The notes under the pieces are model-generated. The model searched no databases. It had not been told where the DNA came from and saw only the letters and a program-made list of their open reading frames with translations. Shown piece by piece: positions 24,870-33,367 of a stretch of 64,000 bases of DNA. The DNA lies in contig NZ_CP015453.1 in the NCBI RefSeq assembly GCF_003096095.1, positions 186,001 through 250,000 on the forward strand, read 5' to 3'. Numbering within the stretch: the stretch's first letter is position 1; every line of letters begins with the position of its first letter. Source of the stretch: Dietzia psychralcaliphila. GTDB taxonomy: Bacteria > Actinomycetota > Actinomycetes > Mycobacteriales > Mycobacteriaceae. A program made the position numbers and the translations under genes.

Positions 24870-27365
24870 TCACAACCGCGGGTCCACGGGTTCGGACTCC
24901 ATGGCCAGGACGCCGAAGACGCACTGGTGCACTCGCCAGAGCGGCTCACCGGCTGCGGCCCGGCGTGCCCCTTCGAGGCCGAGCGCGTACTCACGTAGCG
25001 CCATGGAACGCTTCTGTCCGAGCGAGCGATTCTTGAGGCCGGCCAGTGTCGCCGGGGTGGTGTAGTCGGCGCTGTAGATGATGCGCAGGTATTCACGTCC
25101 GCGGACCTTGAGTCCTGGTTGGACCAGGCCCTTTTTTCCTCGGGTGAGGTTGGCCAATGGCTTGACGACCATGCCCTCCCCGCCGGCGGCGGTGAGCTCC
25201 TCCCACCACGCCGACCCTGCAGCGCGCGAACCTTCGCCGGCGACGTCGACGACGAGGCGGCGTGTGGTGCGGAACAGTTCAGGGTCGGCGGCGATGAGTC
25301 GATCCGCCAGACCCAGGTGCCAGCGATGGTCCCGGCTCTCGTAGGTGCCGGCGTCGCTGCCCACGAACTGGAACGGAGCGATCTGCAGGCCGAGCCCGTT
25401 GTCGACCGGCTGGATATAGCGACGGTAGGCCTCGACGAATCGCTCGGCATTGCCCGCTCGGCTGCGGGTTCGGGAGAGCACATCCTCGACGTCGATGCCG
25501 CGACGAGCGGCGGCGTCGAGCACGCGGACAGCGGCCGGAAGGGCGGTGGTAGCGGCGGCGCCCACAGCGGCGTACTGGTCCCGGATCATCGGCTCGGCTT
25601 TGAGCGTCCACGGCAGGATCTCGGTATCGAGAAGCAGCCAGGTGGCGCCCAGGTCCTCCCACACCCCGGCGGCTGTGGCCGCGCGAGCGATCCTTTGCAG
25701 GACCACCGACTGCCGGTCATCGGGCAGGAAGGAGCGACCGGTGCGGGAGTGGATCACCCCGCCGCCCTGGTCGGTCACGCGCACGACCGCGCGGGAACCC
25801 ATGTGCTTCTCCTGGCAGATCACGCGCTCGACGCCCTGCTTGGCGAAGTGGTCGAACGCCTGATCAGGGTGTTCGAGGAGGTCGTCGCGCGGGGAACTGT
25901 CGACTGGTGACATGGTCGGCGGGAGGTAGAAGAGCTGCTCCGGGTCGACGGCGAAGCGGCTCATCACCTCCAGCGCCCCTGCCGCATTGTCGTCGCGCAT
26001 CGACACCCGTCCCATGTACTGGGTCTCGATGATCCGGGGCCCGAGTACGTCGGTCAGCTTCAACGTCGCGGGATCCCGCTCAGGCGGCGCCGGGGGCCGG
26101 ATCGGCTCGTAGTAGGTGTCCTGGGCGGGCACCGAGACGATCTCGCGTTCAGGGTAGCGAAGCGCGGTCAGGGACCCGCCGAACACGCACCCGGTGTCCA
26201 GGCACATGGTGTTGTTGACCCACTCCGTCTCGGTGACCGGGGTGTGCCCGTACAACACCGTCGCTGACCCGCGGTAGTCCTCGGCCCACGGATAGCGGAC
26301 AGGCAGGCCGAACTCGTCGGTCTCGCCACTGGTGTCCCCGTACAACGCGAACGCCCGCACCCGCCCGGACGCGCGACCGTGGTACTTCTCCTTCAGGCCG
26401 GCGTGTGCCACGACCAGGTTGCCGTCATCCAGGACGTAGTGCGCCACCAGACCGTCACAGAACGCACGCGTCCTGGCGACAAACGAGCCGTCCTCTGTCG
26501 CCAACTGATCCAGAGTCTGTTGCAGACCGTGAGTGGCCTTGACCGACCCTCGCCCCAGCGCCTTGGCGAGCTTGGCCTCGTGGTTGCCGGACACGCACAG
26601 GGCGTTACCGGTCTCGACCATGCCCATCGCCAACCGCAGCACGCCCGGAGAGTCGGGCCCGCGGTCGACCAGGTCGCCCACGAACACCACGCGCCGCGAC
26701 TCAGGGTGGCGCGCGTCGACCGCCCGGCGCGCCTGGTCCCTCTCGAGGGTGTAGCCCAGTGTCCCGAGCAACTCCTCCAGCTCGGCGCGGCAGCCGTGGA
26801 CATCGCCGATCACATCGAACGGGCCGTGATCGTCGCGGCGGTCGTTGAACAACCGGGTCCGCACGATCGAGGCCTCGGCCACCGCCTGCTCCGAATCCAG
26901 CACGTGGATGGAGCGAAACCCCTCCTTCTTGAGCCCGCGCAGCGAGCGGCGCAGCTGGTCCTGCTGGCGCTTGATCACCCGGGCGCCGAAATCGCGACCC
27001 GCGCGGGCCGCATTGCGCTCCACAGCCACCGAGGTGGGCAGGTCGAGCACGATGGCAGCGGTCAACACGTCGTGCTCCTTGGCCAGGGCCAACAGAGATC
27101 TGCGGGCCGCCGGCTGCACATTGGTCGCATCGATCACGGTCAGTAGCCCGCGAGCCAGGCGCTTGCCCGCGATGAACTCCAGCACCGCGAACGCGTCTGC
27201 GGTGGCGTCCTGGGCGTTGGGGTCATTGCAGACCATCGCCCGGCAGTCGTCGCTGGAGATCACCTCTGTCGGGGTGAAATGGGTCGCCGCGAAGGTCGAC
27301 TTGCCGGAACCACTGGCACCGATGAGCAGGACCAGGGACAGCTCCGGGATGGGCAGCTCACTCAT
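24870..27365 (-). CDS. pnkp: Bacterial polynucleotide kinase-phosphatase Pnkp (RNA repair)
   Basis: 831-aa trifunctional RNA-repair enzyme. N-terminal 5'-kinase: P-loop GASGSGKST (16-24). Central 2',3'-phosphatase of the calcineurin type: DVIGDVHGC, FVGDLVDRGPDSPG and VSGNHEAKL. C-terminal ligase/adenylyltransferase: EKHMGSRAV with the nucleotidyl Lys near residue 520. Full length for the Clostridium thermocellum type of Pnkp. The ATG overlaps the hen1 stop (ATGA). The pair repairs ribotoxin-cleaved tRNAs, Hen1 adding a 2'-O-methyl mark before Pnkp seals the break. Start and all catalytic motifs are intact. Confidence 0.95.
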   Translation of the reverse strand: MSELPIPELSLVLLIGASGSGKSTFAATHFTPTEVISSDDCRAMVCNDPNAQDATADAFAVLEFIAGKRLARGLLTVIDATNVQPAARRSLLALAKEHDVLTAAIVLDLPTSVAVERNAARAGRDFGARVIKRQQDQLRRSLRGLKKEGFRSIHVLDSEQAVAEASIVRTRLFNDRRDDHGPFDVIGDVHGCRAELEELLGTLGYTLERDQARRAVDARHPESRRVVFVGDLVDRGPDSPGVLRLAMGMVETGNALCVSGNHEAKLAKALGRGSVKATHGLQQTLDQLATEDGSFVARTRAFCDGLVAHYVLDDGNLVVAHAGLKEKYHGRASGRVRAFALYGDTSGETDEFGLPVRYPWAEDYRGSATVLYGHTPVTETEWVNNTMCLDTGCVFGGSLTALRYPEREIVSVPAQDTYYEPIRPPAPPERDPATLKLTDVLGPRIIETQYMGRVSMRDDNAAGALEVMSRFAVDPEQLFYLPPTMSPVDSSPRDDLLEHPDQAFDHFAKQGVERVICQEKHMGSRAVVRVTDQGGGVIHSRTGRSFLPDDRQSVVLQRIARAATAAGVWEDLGATWLLLDTEILPWTLKAEPMIRDQYAAVGAAATTALPAAVRVLDAAARRGIDVEDVLSRTRSRAGNAERFVEAYRRYIQPVDNGLGLQIAPFQFVGSDAGTYESRDHRWHLGLADRLIAADPELFRTTRRLVVDVAGEGSRAAGSAWWEELTAAGGEGMVVKPLANLTRGKKGLVQPGLKVRGREYLRIIYSADYTTPATLAGLKNRSLGQKRSMALREYALGLEGARRAAAGEPLWRVHQCVFGVLAMESEPVDPRL

Positions 27366-28786
27366 GCGGGCACCTCCACGGGGGCGGAACGACTGAACAC
27401 GGCCATCTGGGTCGGCGGCCCGACCTGCGGGTCCGCTTCACCGACGGGGCGGAAATCCACTTGGTACTCGTGCGCCCGGGCCACCGAGTGGGCCCAGGTC
27501 TGGAACTGCTCGCGGGTCCACTCGAAACGGTGATCCGAGTGCCGGAAGCCTCCCGTGGCCAGCGCCGGGTAGTGCACGTTGTACTCGACGTTGGGCGTGG
27601 TGATCACCACGTGCCGGGGACGCATCGCGCCGAACACGTTGCGCACCACCGCCGGCAGACGGTCGGGATCGACGTGCTCGATCACCTCCATCAGGATCGC
27701 CATATCGAGATCGGCCAGCCGCTCGTCCTCGTACATCAGGGAGGAGCGCAGGAGGGACAGGCGGTCGGCCTGGCGCTCGGTCATCGAGTCCACGTTCAAC
27801 CGCGTGGCAGCTGTGGACAAGGCGATGTCCGAGACCTCCGTACCGATCACGCGTGCCACGCCCTGGACCTTGAGCAAGCCGCCCAGCAGTGCGCCTGAGC
27901 CGCAGCCCACATCGGCGATCGACACCGGCGCCAGATCGCGGACCACCTTCAGAACTGCGTCATGACGCACCCTGACCAGGGGGCGTGGGCTGGCGGCCTC
28001 GTCCGTGCCAACCGCGTCGTCACGGCCGTTCTCCCGGGTGCGGTCATCTAGTTCGGCGAGACGGGTCAGCGCGTTCTCGCGCAGATCGCGCTGACCGGCC
28101 AGGGAACGATGCGCTATCAGGTCGCGCTCGGGGTGAGAGGGTAGCCATCCCTCTCCGGCGCGCAACAACTTGTCGACCTCGTCCTGGCCCACCCAGTAGT
28201 GCTTGGCCTCATCGAGGACGGGGAGCAGGACGTACAGGTGACTGAGCGCGTCCGCCAGCCGCACCGACCCGGTCAGCGTCAGAGACACCAGCGGCGCCGC
28301 GCCCCACTCGGGTCGGGTGGCGTCGAACGCGATCGGCTCGGCCTGGATGTCCCATCCCAGTGGCGCGAACAACCGGCGCACCAGGTCGGGTTCACCGGGC
28401 ACCGTCGGCAGAGAGATCGTCAGATCCAGGGGAGACTCGACCAGGTCCTCGTAGCCGACACACTGACCGTTGAGCGCTGACCGGAACACTTTTCCCATCG
28501 CCACCGCCAGCAGCGAGGACGCCACGTACGGGCGGTCGTTGACGTAGTGCCCCAGCGCAAAGGCGTCACTGCGCCCGGATCGTCCCCGGACCAGCGCGAC
28601 CGGGTCCACCTCCAGTAGCAACGCAGCAGTACACGCGTCCGCGCTGACCTGGGGGTAGAACACATGCGCAGTGCCGGCGTACACCCCGAATGACTGCACC
28701 TTGTCGGGATGCTTGTGCAGCAGAAAACCCAGATCACCTGGCGTGGCGAGCGCCTCCGAACGGCGCGCAGTGATCGTCAGTAACAT
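27362..28786 (-). CDS. hen1: 3'-terminal RNA ribose 2'-O-methyltransferase Hen1
   Basis: 474-aa protein with the bacterial Hen1 layout: an N-terminal domain (about 1-240) that partners with and activates Pnkp ligase, then a C-terminal methyltransferase. SAM motif I is IADVGCGSGALLGG; the metal-binding signature MEVIEHVDPDRL and VVITTPNVEYN are Hen1-type. I chose ATG 28786 (MLLTITARRSEAL); an ATG six codons upstream is possible. First gene of the RNA-repair operon; the 316 bp upstream is non-coding. Confidence 0.94.
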   Translation of the reverse strand: MLLTITARRSEALATPGDLGFLLHKHPDKVQSFGVYAGTAHVFYPQVSADACTAALLLEVDPVALVRGRSGRSDAFALGHYVNDRPYVASSLLAVAMGKVFRSALNGQCVGYEDLVESPLDLTISLPTVPGEPDLVRRLFAPLGWDIQAEPIAFDATRPEWGAAPLVSLTLTGSVRLADALSHLYVLLPVLDEAKHYWVGQDEVDKLLRAGEGWLPSHPERDLIAHRSLAGQRDLRENALTRLAELDDRTRENGRDDAVGTDEAASPRPLVRVRHDAVLKVVRDLAPVSIADVGCGSGALLGGLLKVQGVARVIGTEVSDIALSTAATRLNVDSMTERQADRLSLLRSSLMYEDERLADLDMAILMEVIEHVDPDRLPAVVRNVFGAMRPRHVVITTPNVEYNVHYPALATGGFRHSDHRFEWTREQFQTWAHSVARAHEYQVDFRPVGEADPQVGPPTQMAVFSRSAPVEVPA

Positions 28787-29102
28787 TCGGTCAGTCTGCC
28801 CCAACTCGGTGGCCGGGGCGGCATTGTGGTCCGAGGTGGTCCGAGCCTGGTGCCGTGGGCGGCTGAGCCCGGTAGCCGGGGCGCTGCGGAGTCACGCCGG
28901 CTGGGCCGGAACGTCATTCGGCCGGGCGGGGTCTGGCCGCGGCCCGGACCAGTCGGCGCGGTCGCCCGAGTCCCGGCCGCGGCCGGTGCTATCGGTGGCG
29001 CGGTCCCCCGACGCCCATCATGATGACCGTGTGCGCCTTCCTGACGGAGTAGTTCAACAGTTCGTCACATGGTGGGACACCTTGTAGAAAAAAGGGGTGG
29101 GA
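28787..29102. other. Non-coding stretch between hen1 and the BLUF operon
   Basis: 316 bp separating the divergent hen1-pnkp and BLUF units, GC-rich at the hen1 side and clearly less GC-rich near 29040-29100. It must hold both promoters. I see no protein-like frame and no recognisable RNA. Confidence 0.6.
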
Positions 29103-29351
29103 GTGGCTTCGGCAATCGGTGGGGACCAGGAAATACAATGGTCTCAGGTGGAAGACAGTTTCTTTGTCGGCAATTTCCGCGGGAACTTTGTGGGTTATAT
29201 CGACCGGGACGCTAGCGGCATCTTTATCTGCTACGACAGGATGTCGAGACCACGGGGCGAGTCCAGATCGCTGGACGAGGCGATGTCCAGCCTGAATAGT
29301 CTGTATTTTTCCGACGCGAGCGATGGAGAGTTGAATGTCGCTGGATACTGA
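29103..29351 (+). CDS. Small unrecognised protein upstream of a BLUF photoreceptor
   Basis: 82-aa predicted cytosolic protein. Central segment DSFFVGNFRGNFVGYIDRD is followed by IFICYDRM and a Ser/Leu-rich end; no membrane helix or signal peptide. GTG 29103 has AAGGGG six bases upstream; GTG 29097 is an alternative. Its last 17 bp overlap the start of the BLUF gene, so the two are translationally coupled and probably act together. Base composition is lower in GC than the neighbours. I do not recognise the family. Confidence 0.6.
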   Translation: MASAIGGDQEIQWSQVEDSFFVGNFRGNFVGYIDRDASGIFICYDRMSRPRGESRSLDEAMSSLNSLYFSDASDGELNVAGY

Positions 29352-29811
29352 TTCCCCCGCGTCGCCTGGGGTGCCCGGGCTCAAATATCTCGTGTACACG
29401 AGTGTGCCGGTGCGGAAGATGATGCCGGGCGATCTGGAGTCCATTCTGTTCACCTCCCGGGAGCGCAATCGTGCAGCCGGGATCACCGGAGTTCTTCTCT
29501 TCAGGAACAACTGCTTCATTCAGTTTCTCGAAGGTCCCCCGTCTGCGATAGACGCGTTGATGACGCGAATCGCAGCCGATGACCGGCACAGTCGTGTTCG
29601 GGTGCTGCTGACGGAACCCGCAGCCGATCGCAGTTTCGCCGACTGGAAAATGGGTTTCGGCATCCCCAAGGAAACTCAGTCGGCCGGGGTCGACGGCGTG
29701 CGGGACAGTTTCAACGACCTCACCGGCGGGTCGAGCTACGACGTCGTACGTCGGGCCGCCGAGGACTTCTCGATCTGGTTCAAGGTGAAGGAGCGTTCGA
29801 CCCCGACCTGA
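29335..29811 (+). CDS. BLUF-domain blue-light photoreceptor
   Basis: 158-aa flavin-binding light sensor consisting of essentially one BLUF domain. Residues that define the photocycle are present at the same numbers as in AppA: Tyr21 (YLVYTS), Asn45 (RERNRAAGITG), Gln63 (CFIQFLEG), Trp104 and Met106 (DWKMGF). No output domain is attached beyond a short C-terminal helix, so it probably signals through a partner; the co-transcribed 82-aa protein is a candidate. Its 3' end overlaps a convergent small gene by 32 bp. Confidence 0.93.
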   Translation: MSLDTDSPASPGVPGLKYLVYTSVPVRKMMPGDLESILFTSRERNRAAGITGVLLFRNNCFIQFLEGPPSAIDALMTRIAADDRHSRVRVLLTEPAADRSFADWKMGFGIPKETQSAGVDGVRDSFNDLTGGSSYDVVRRAAEDFSIWFKVKERSTPT

Positions 29812-30022
29812 AGCCAGCGTTCTCTTCCACCCGGGCGACGGGCACGCCGGCACGCAGGACGCGATGCGCCCCGCAGAAGCAGGACTGGTAGGCCACGATG
29901 CCCTCGCTGGTGCGGTGCGAGGAGCGGGCCAGCCAGTCATGGTGATGCGCGCCCGGATCCGCGGGTGGCGGGGCCGAGAGGTCGTGGTCGAGAGCAATGG
30001 GTGAACAGGCTGTTCTCGTCAT
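29780..30022 (-). CDS. Small Cys/His-containing protein beside the CGNR gene
   Basis: 80-aa frame with HHHDWLARSSHRTSEGIVAYQ followed closely by SCFCG, a pattern I associate with small actinobacterial proteins of unknown function found near CGNR zinc-finger genes. Start ATG 30022; the gene is divergent from the disrupted CGNR gene (25 bp between starts) and overlaps the BLUF 3' end. Possible metal binding through CXC and His residues is inference. Confidence 0.55.
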   Translation of the reverse strand: MTRTACSPIALDHDLSAPPPADPGAHHHDWLARSSHRTSEGIVAYQSCFCGAHRVLRAGVPVARVEENAGFRSGSNAPSP

Positions 30023-30047
30023 GAACTGACTGTGGTGCAATGGGTCA

Positions 30048-30334
30048 GTGCAGTTCAACCATGGCAATATGGTCGGCCCCACGCTCGCGGCGGAACTGGC
30101 CTCACTCGCCGCCCGAGGATGGGCCGTCGACACCGCCGTCACCGTGCTCCGCGCCCATGGCGTTCGCAGGCCCGACCTCGACGACGCGACGTCGACGCGC
30201 CTACAGGAGTGGTCGTTGTGGTTGAGGGTGCCGTTCTCGGCCCCGGACGTGGACAGCACGTGCGACGCGATCAACGTGCTGTTGGAATCGGCCGCGTCGA
30301 GACCGTCCCTGAGTACGCACGACGGGCACAAACC
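30048..30334 (+). pseudogene. CGNR zinc-finger gene, 5' fragment (split by insertion)
   Basis: N-terminal 95 codons of an ABATE/CGNR-type putative transcription regulator, starting at GTG 30048 and breaking off at HDGHKP where the insertion sequence begins. The last eight bases CACAAACC are repeated at 35260-35267. Joining this piece to the 3' fragment after one repeat copy gives a continuous 177-codon frame. An apparent extension of the frame to 30377 is element sequence. Confidence 0.9.
30327..30334. repeat. 8-bp target-site duplication, left copy
   Basis: CACAAACC immediately left of the first ISL3-type element; the identical octamer at 35260-35267 flanks the right end of the whole 4.9-kb insertion. 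Eight base pairs is the usual duplication length for ISL3-family elements. Confidence 0.9.
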
Positions 30335-31789
30335 GGCTCTTCCGGATCCGGAGTGCGTAGCGGGGATGCTGCGGTGATGCGGTGAGGCACAAGATGTAGG
30401 GGTCCTGGGGGTGTGAGGATTGCGGTTCCTACACCTGCACCCAGAACCACCCAGGACCCGCTTTGAACGCTACCGCCAGCCTGCTTGCCGACACCATCTG
30501 CCGCACCGTCGAGCTCGGGGTGACGATCACCGACGCCGCGGTGGCCGACGAGTTCACGCACCTGTTCTGCTCCCCGGTCACGCTGGACCCGGTGTGCGCC
30601 GACTGCGGGACGGAGGGGAGGCTGCGTGACCACATCGAGCGGAAGGTGACCGATCTGCCGATCGTCGGCCATCCCACCAGACTGCACGTACGCGTACCAC
30701 GCTTCACCTGCGACAACACCGAGTGCGCTACGAGGATTTTCCAGCAGCGCATGCCTGATTTGGCCGAGCCGCGGGCCAAGACCACCCGCCGGTGCAGCCG
30801 CTGGATTCTGCAGCGCCTGGCGATCGACCGCACCAGCGTGGCCGCCGTCGCGAAGGCCCTCGGGCTGGGCTGGGATCTGGTCAACGACCTGGCGGTCTCC
30901 GAGACCCGCGCCATGGTCTACGACCAGCCCGGACACTTCGATGGCGTCCGCGTTCTCGGGGTCGATGAGCACAAATGGAAGCACGTGCGCGGCGACGGCA
31001 GCAGCTCGTTCGTCACCGTCTTGGTGGACCTGACCCCGGTCGTGGACGGCACCGGCCCGTCTCGTCTGTTGGACATGATCCCCGGGCGCTCGGCGAAGGT
31101 CCTCACCGAGTGGCTCAACGCCCGCGACCAGGTGTTTCGAGATCGAGTCAAGGTGGTCACGATGGACGGGTTCGCCGGCTACCACTCCGCCGCAGCCAAG
31201 GCCGTGCCCGCAGCACGCACGGTGATGGACCCGTTCCACGTCGTGCATCTTGCCGCCGCCAAGCTCACCGTGTGCCGCCAACGGATCCAGCAGGCCACCA
31301 CCGGACACCGGGGCCGCACCGGCGATCCGCTGTACGGCATCCGCCGCACCCTGCGCACCCGCGCTGAGCTGCTTACCGACAAGCAGAAAGTCCGCTTGTT
31401 CAAGGCGTTCACCGCCAATGACGCGCACGCGGCGGTGGAGGTCACCTACAGCGTCTACCAGCGACTCATCGCCGCCTACGAGGCCTCGGGCAGGCGGGAG
31501 GGCAAGATCGCGATGTACAAGCTCCTCAAGTCGATCCGGGCCGGGGTGCCCAAGGAGCTGCCCGAGCTCGCCCAGCTGGGCCGGTCGCTATGGAAGCGCC
31601 GCCGCGAGATCCTCGCCTACTTCGACGTGGGCGCCTCCAACGGCCCCGTCGAGGCCATCAACGGCAGGCTCGAACACCTCCGCGGAATCGCCCTGGGCTT
31701 CCGGAACCTCAAGCACTACATCTTGCGGTCACTGATTCACTCCGGACAGCTGCGGGATCGGATCAATGCACTCTGAATCCGGAAGGGCC
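30335..31789 (+). mobile_element. ISL3-family insertion sequence, copy 1 (complete, 1455 bp)
   Basis: Bounded by imperfect 22-bp inverted repeats: left GGCTCTTCCGGATCCGGAGTGC and the complement of the right end GGCCCTTCCGGATTCAGAGTGC (19 of 22 identical; each given here in parts is within one terminus). Carries one transposase gene. It is followed after only 5 bp (TTGGA, 31790-31794) by a second copy in the same orientation. Confidence 0.93.
30463..31776 (+). CDS. ISL3-family transposase, copy 1
   Basis: 437-aa DDE transposase. An N-terminal zinc ribbon (CADCG and later CDNTEC) precedes a helix-turn-helix region and the catalytic core: Asp168 in GVDEHKWKH, Asp235 in MDGFAGYHSA and Glu397 in GPVEAINGRL. 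Full length and intact, so probably functional. TTG/ATG-like start choice: the frame begins MNATASLLADTICR immediately after a Pro-rich leader. Translation is identical to copy 2. Confidence 0.95.
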   Translation: MNATASLLADTICRTVELGVTITDAAVADEFTHLFCSPVTLDPVCADCGTEGRLRDHIERKVTDLPIVGHPTRLHVRVPRFTCDNTECATRIFQQRMPDLAEPRAKTTRRCSRWILQRLAIDRTSVAAVAKALGLGWDLVNDLAVSETRAMVYDQPGHFDGVRVLGVDEHKWKHVRGDGSSSFVTVLVDLTPVVDGTGPSRLLDMIPGRSAKVLTEWLNARDQVFRDRVKVVTMDGFAGYHSAAAKAVPAARTVMDPFHVVHLAAAKLTVCRQRIQQATTGHRGRTGDPLYGIRRTLRTRAELLTDKQKVRLFKAFTANDAHAAVEVTYSVYQRLIAAYEASGRREGKIAMYKLLKSIRAGVPKELPELAQLGRSLWKRRREILAYFDVGASNGPVEAINGRLEHLRGIALGFRNLKHYILRSLIHSGQLRDRINAL

Positions 31790-31794
31790 TTGGA

Positions 31795-33245
31795 GGCTCT
31801 TCCGGATCCGGAGTGCGTAGCGGGGATGCTGCGGTGATGCGGTGAGGCACAAGATGTAGGGGTCCTGGGGGTGTGAGGATTGCGGTTCCTACACCTGCAC
31901 CCAGAACCACCCAGGACCCGCTTTGAACGCTACCGCCAGCCTGCTTGCCGACACCATCTGCCGCACCGTCGAGCTCGGGGTGACGATCACCGACGCCGCG
32001 GTGGCCGACGAGTTCACGCACCTGTTCTGCTCCCCGGTCACGCTGGACCCGGTGTGCGCCGACTGCGGGACGGAGGGGAGGCTGCGTGACCACATCGAGC
32101 GGAAGGTGACCGATCTGCCGATCGTCGGCCATCCCACCAGACTGCACGTACGCGTACCACGCTTCACCTGCGACAACACCGAGTGCGCTACGAGGATTTT
32201 CCAGCAGCGCATGCCTGATTTGGCCGAGCCGCGGGCCAAGACCACCCGCCGGTGCAGCCGCTGGATTCTGCAGCGCCTGGCGATCGACCGCACCAGCGTG
32301 GCCGCCGTCGCGAAGGCCCTCGGGCTGGGCTGGGATCTGGTCAACGACCTGGCGGTCTCCGAGACCCGCGCCATGGTCTACGACCAGCCCGGACACTTCG
32401 ATGGCGTCCGCGTTCTCGGGGTCGATGAGCACAAATGGAAGCACGTGCGCGGCGACGGCAGCAGCTCGTTCGTCACCGTCTTGGTGGACCTGACCCCGGT
32501 CGTGGACGGCACCGGCCCGTCTCGTCTGTTGGACATGATCCCCGGGCGCTCGGCGAAGGTCCTCACCGAGTGGCTCAACGCCCGCGACCAGGTGTTTCGA
32601 GATCGAGTCAAGGTGGTCACGATGGACGGGTTCGCCGGCTACCACTCCGCCGCAGCCAAGGCCGTGCCCGCAGCACGCACGGTGATGGACCCGTTCCACG
32701 TCGTGCATCTTGCCGCCGCCAAGCTCACCGTGTGCCGCCAACGGATCCAGCAGGCCACCACCGGACACCGGGGCCGCACCGGCGATCCGCTGTACGGCAT
32801 CCGCCGCACCCTGCGCACCCGCGCTGAGCTGCTTACCGACAAGCAGAAAGTCCGCTTGTTCAAGGCGTTCACCGCCAATGACGCGCACGCGGCGGTGGAG
32901 GTCACCTACAGCGTCTACCAGCGACTCATCGCCGCCTACGAGGCCTCGGGCAGGCGGGAGGGCAAGATCGCGATGTACAAGCTCCTCAAGTCGATCCGGG
33001 CCGGGGTGCCCAAGGAGCTGCCCGAGCTCGCCCAGCTGGGCCGGTCGCTATGGAAGCGCCGCCGCGAGATCCTCGCCTACTTCGACGTGGGCGCCTCCAA
33101 CGGCCCCGTCGAGGCCATCAACGGCAGGCTCGAACACCTCCGCGGAATCGCCCTGGGCTTCCGGAACCTCAAGCACTACATCTTGCGGTCACTGATTCAC
33201 TCCGGACAGCTGCGGGATCGGATCAATGCACTCTGAATCCGGAAG
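31795..33245 (+). mobile_element. ISL3-family insertion sequence, copy 2 (right terminus interrupted)
   Basis: Direct repeat of copy 1 at a period of 1460 bp, identical at every point I compared. It runs to GGAAG at 33245, where copy 1 continues with GGCC. Those missing four bases GGCC are found at 35256-35259, directly next to the right target duplication. So a 2,010-bp segment has been inserted four bases inside this copy's end. Confidence 0.9.
31923..33236 (+). CDS. ISL3-family transposase, copy 2
   Basis: 437-aa transposase with the same sequence as copy 1, including the zinc ribbon and D-D-E residues (168, 235, 397). The coding region is intact although the element's right inverted repeat is interrupted 9 bp after the stop codon. 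It can presumably act in trans on copy 1 ends or on the junction between the two copies. Confidence 0.95.
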   Translation: MNATASLLADTICRTVELGVTITDAAVADEFTHLFCSPVTLDPVCADCGTEGRLRDHIERKVTDLPIVGHPTRLHVRVPRFTCDNTECATRIFQQRMPDLAEPRAKTTRRCSRWILQRLAIDRTSVAAVAKALGLGWDLVNDLAVSETRAMVYDQPGHFDGVRVLGVDEHKWKHVRGDGSSSFVTVLVDLTPVVDGTGPSRLLDMIPGRSAKVLTEWLNARDQVFRDRVKVVTMDGFAGYHSAAAKAVPAARTVMDPFHVVHLAAAKLTVCRQRIQQATTGHRGRTGDPLYGIRRTLRTRAELLTDKQKVRLFKAFTANDAHAAVEVTYSVYQRLIAAYEASGRREGKIAMYKLLKSIRAGVPKELPELAQLGRSLWKRRREILAYFDVGASNGPVEAINGRLEHLRGIALGFRNLKHYILRSLIHSGQLRDRINAL

Positions 33246-33305
33246 AGATTCCCTAACGATTGTCAACCCCCCTCAGGATGGTCCTGTCGGGATGCATGTC
33301 GAGGC

Positions 33306-33330
33306 GCCGTAGAGCGCCGGGCTCTACGGC
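33306..33330 (-). terminator. Hairpin downstream of the IS110 transposase
   Basis: Perfect 10-bp stem GCCGTAGAGC / GCTCTACGGC with a 5-nt loop, 38 bp after the transposase stop on the reverse strand. No T-tract follows, so it may be an end-structure of the element rather than an intrinsic terminator. Confidence 0.5.
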
Positions 33331-33367
33331 TGATCTGGGGCCTCGTGGTGGCGAGGCGAGGGAGGGG

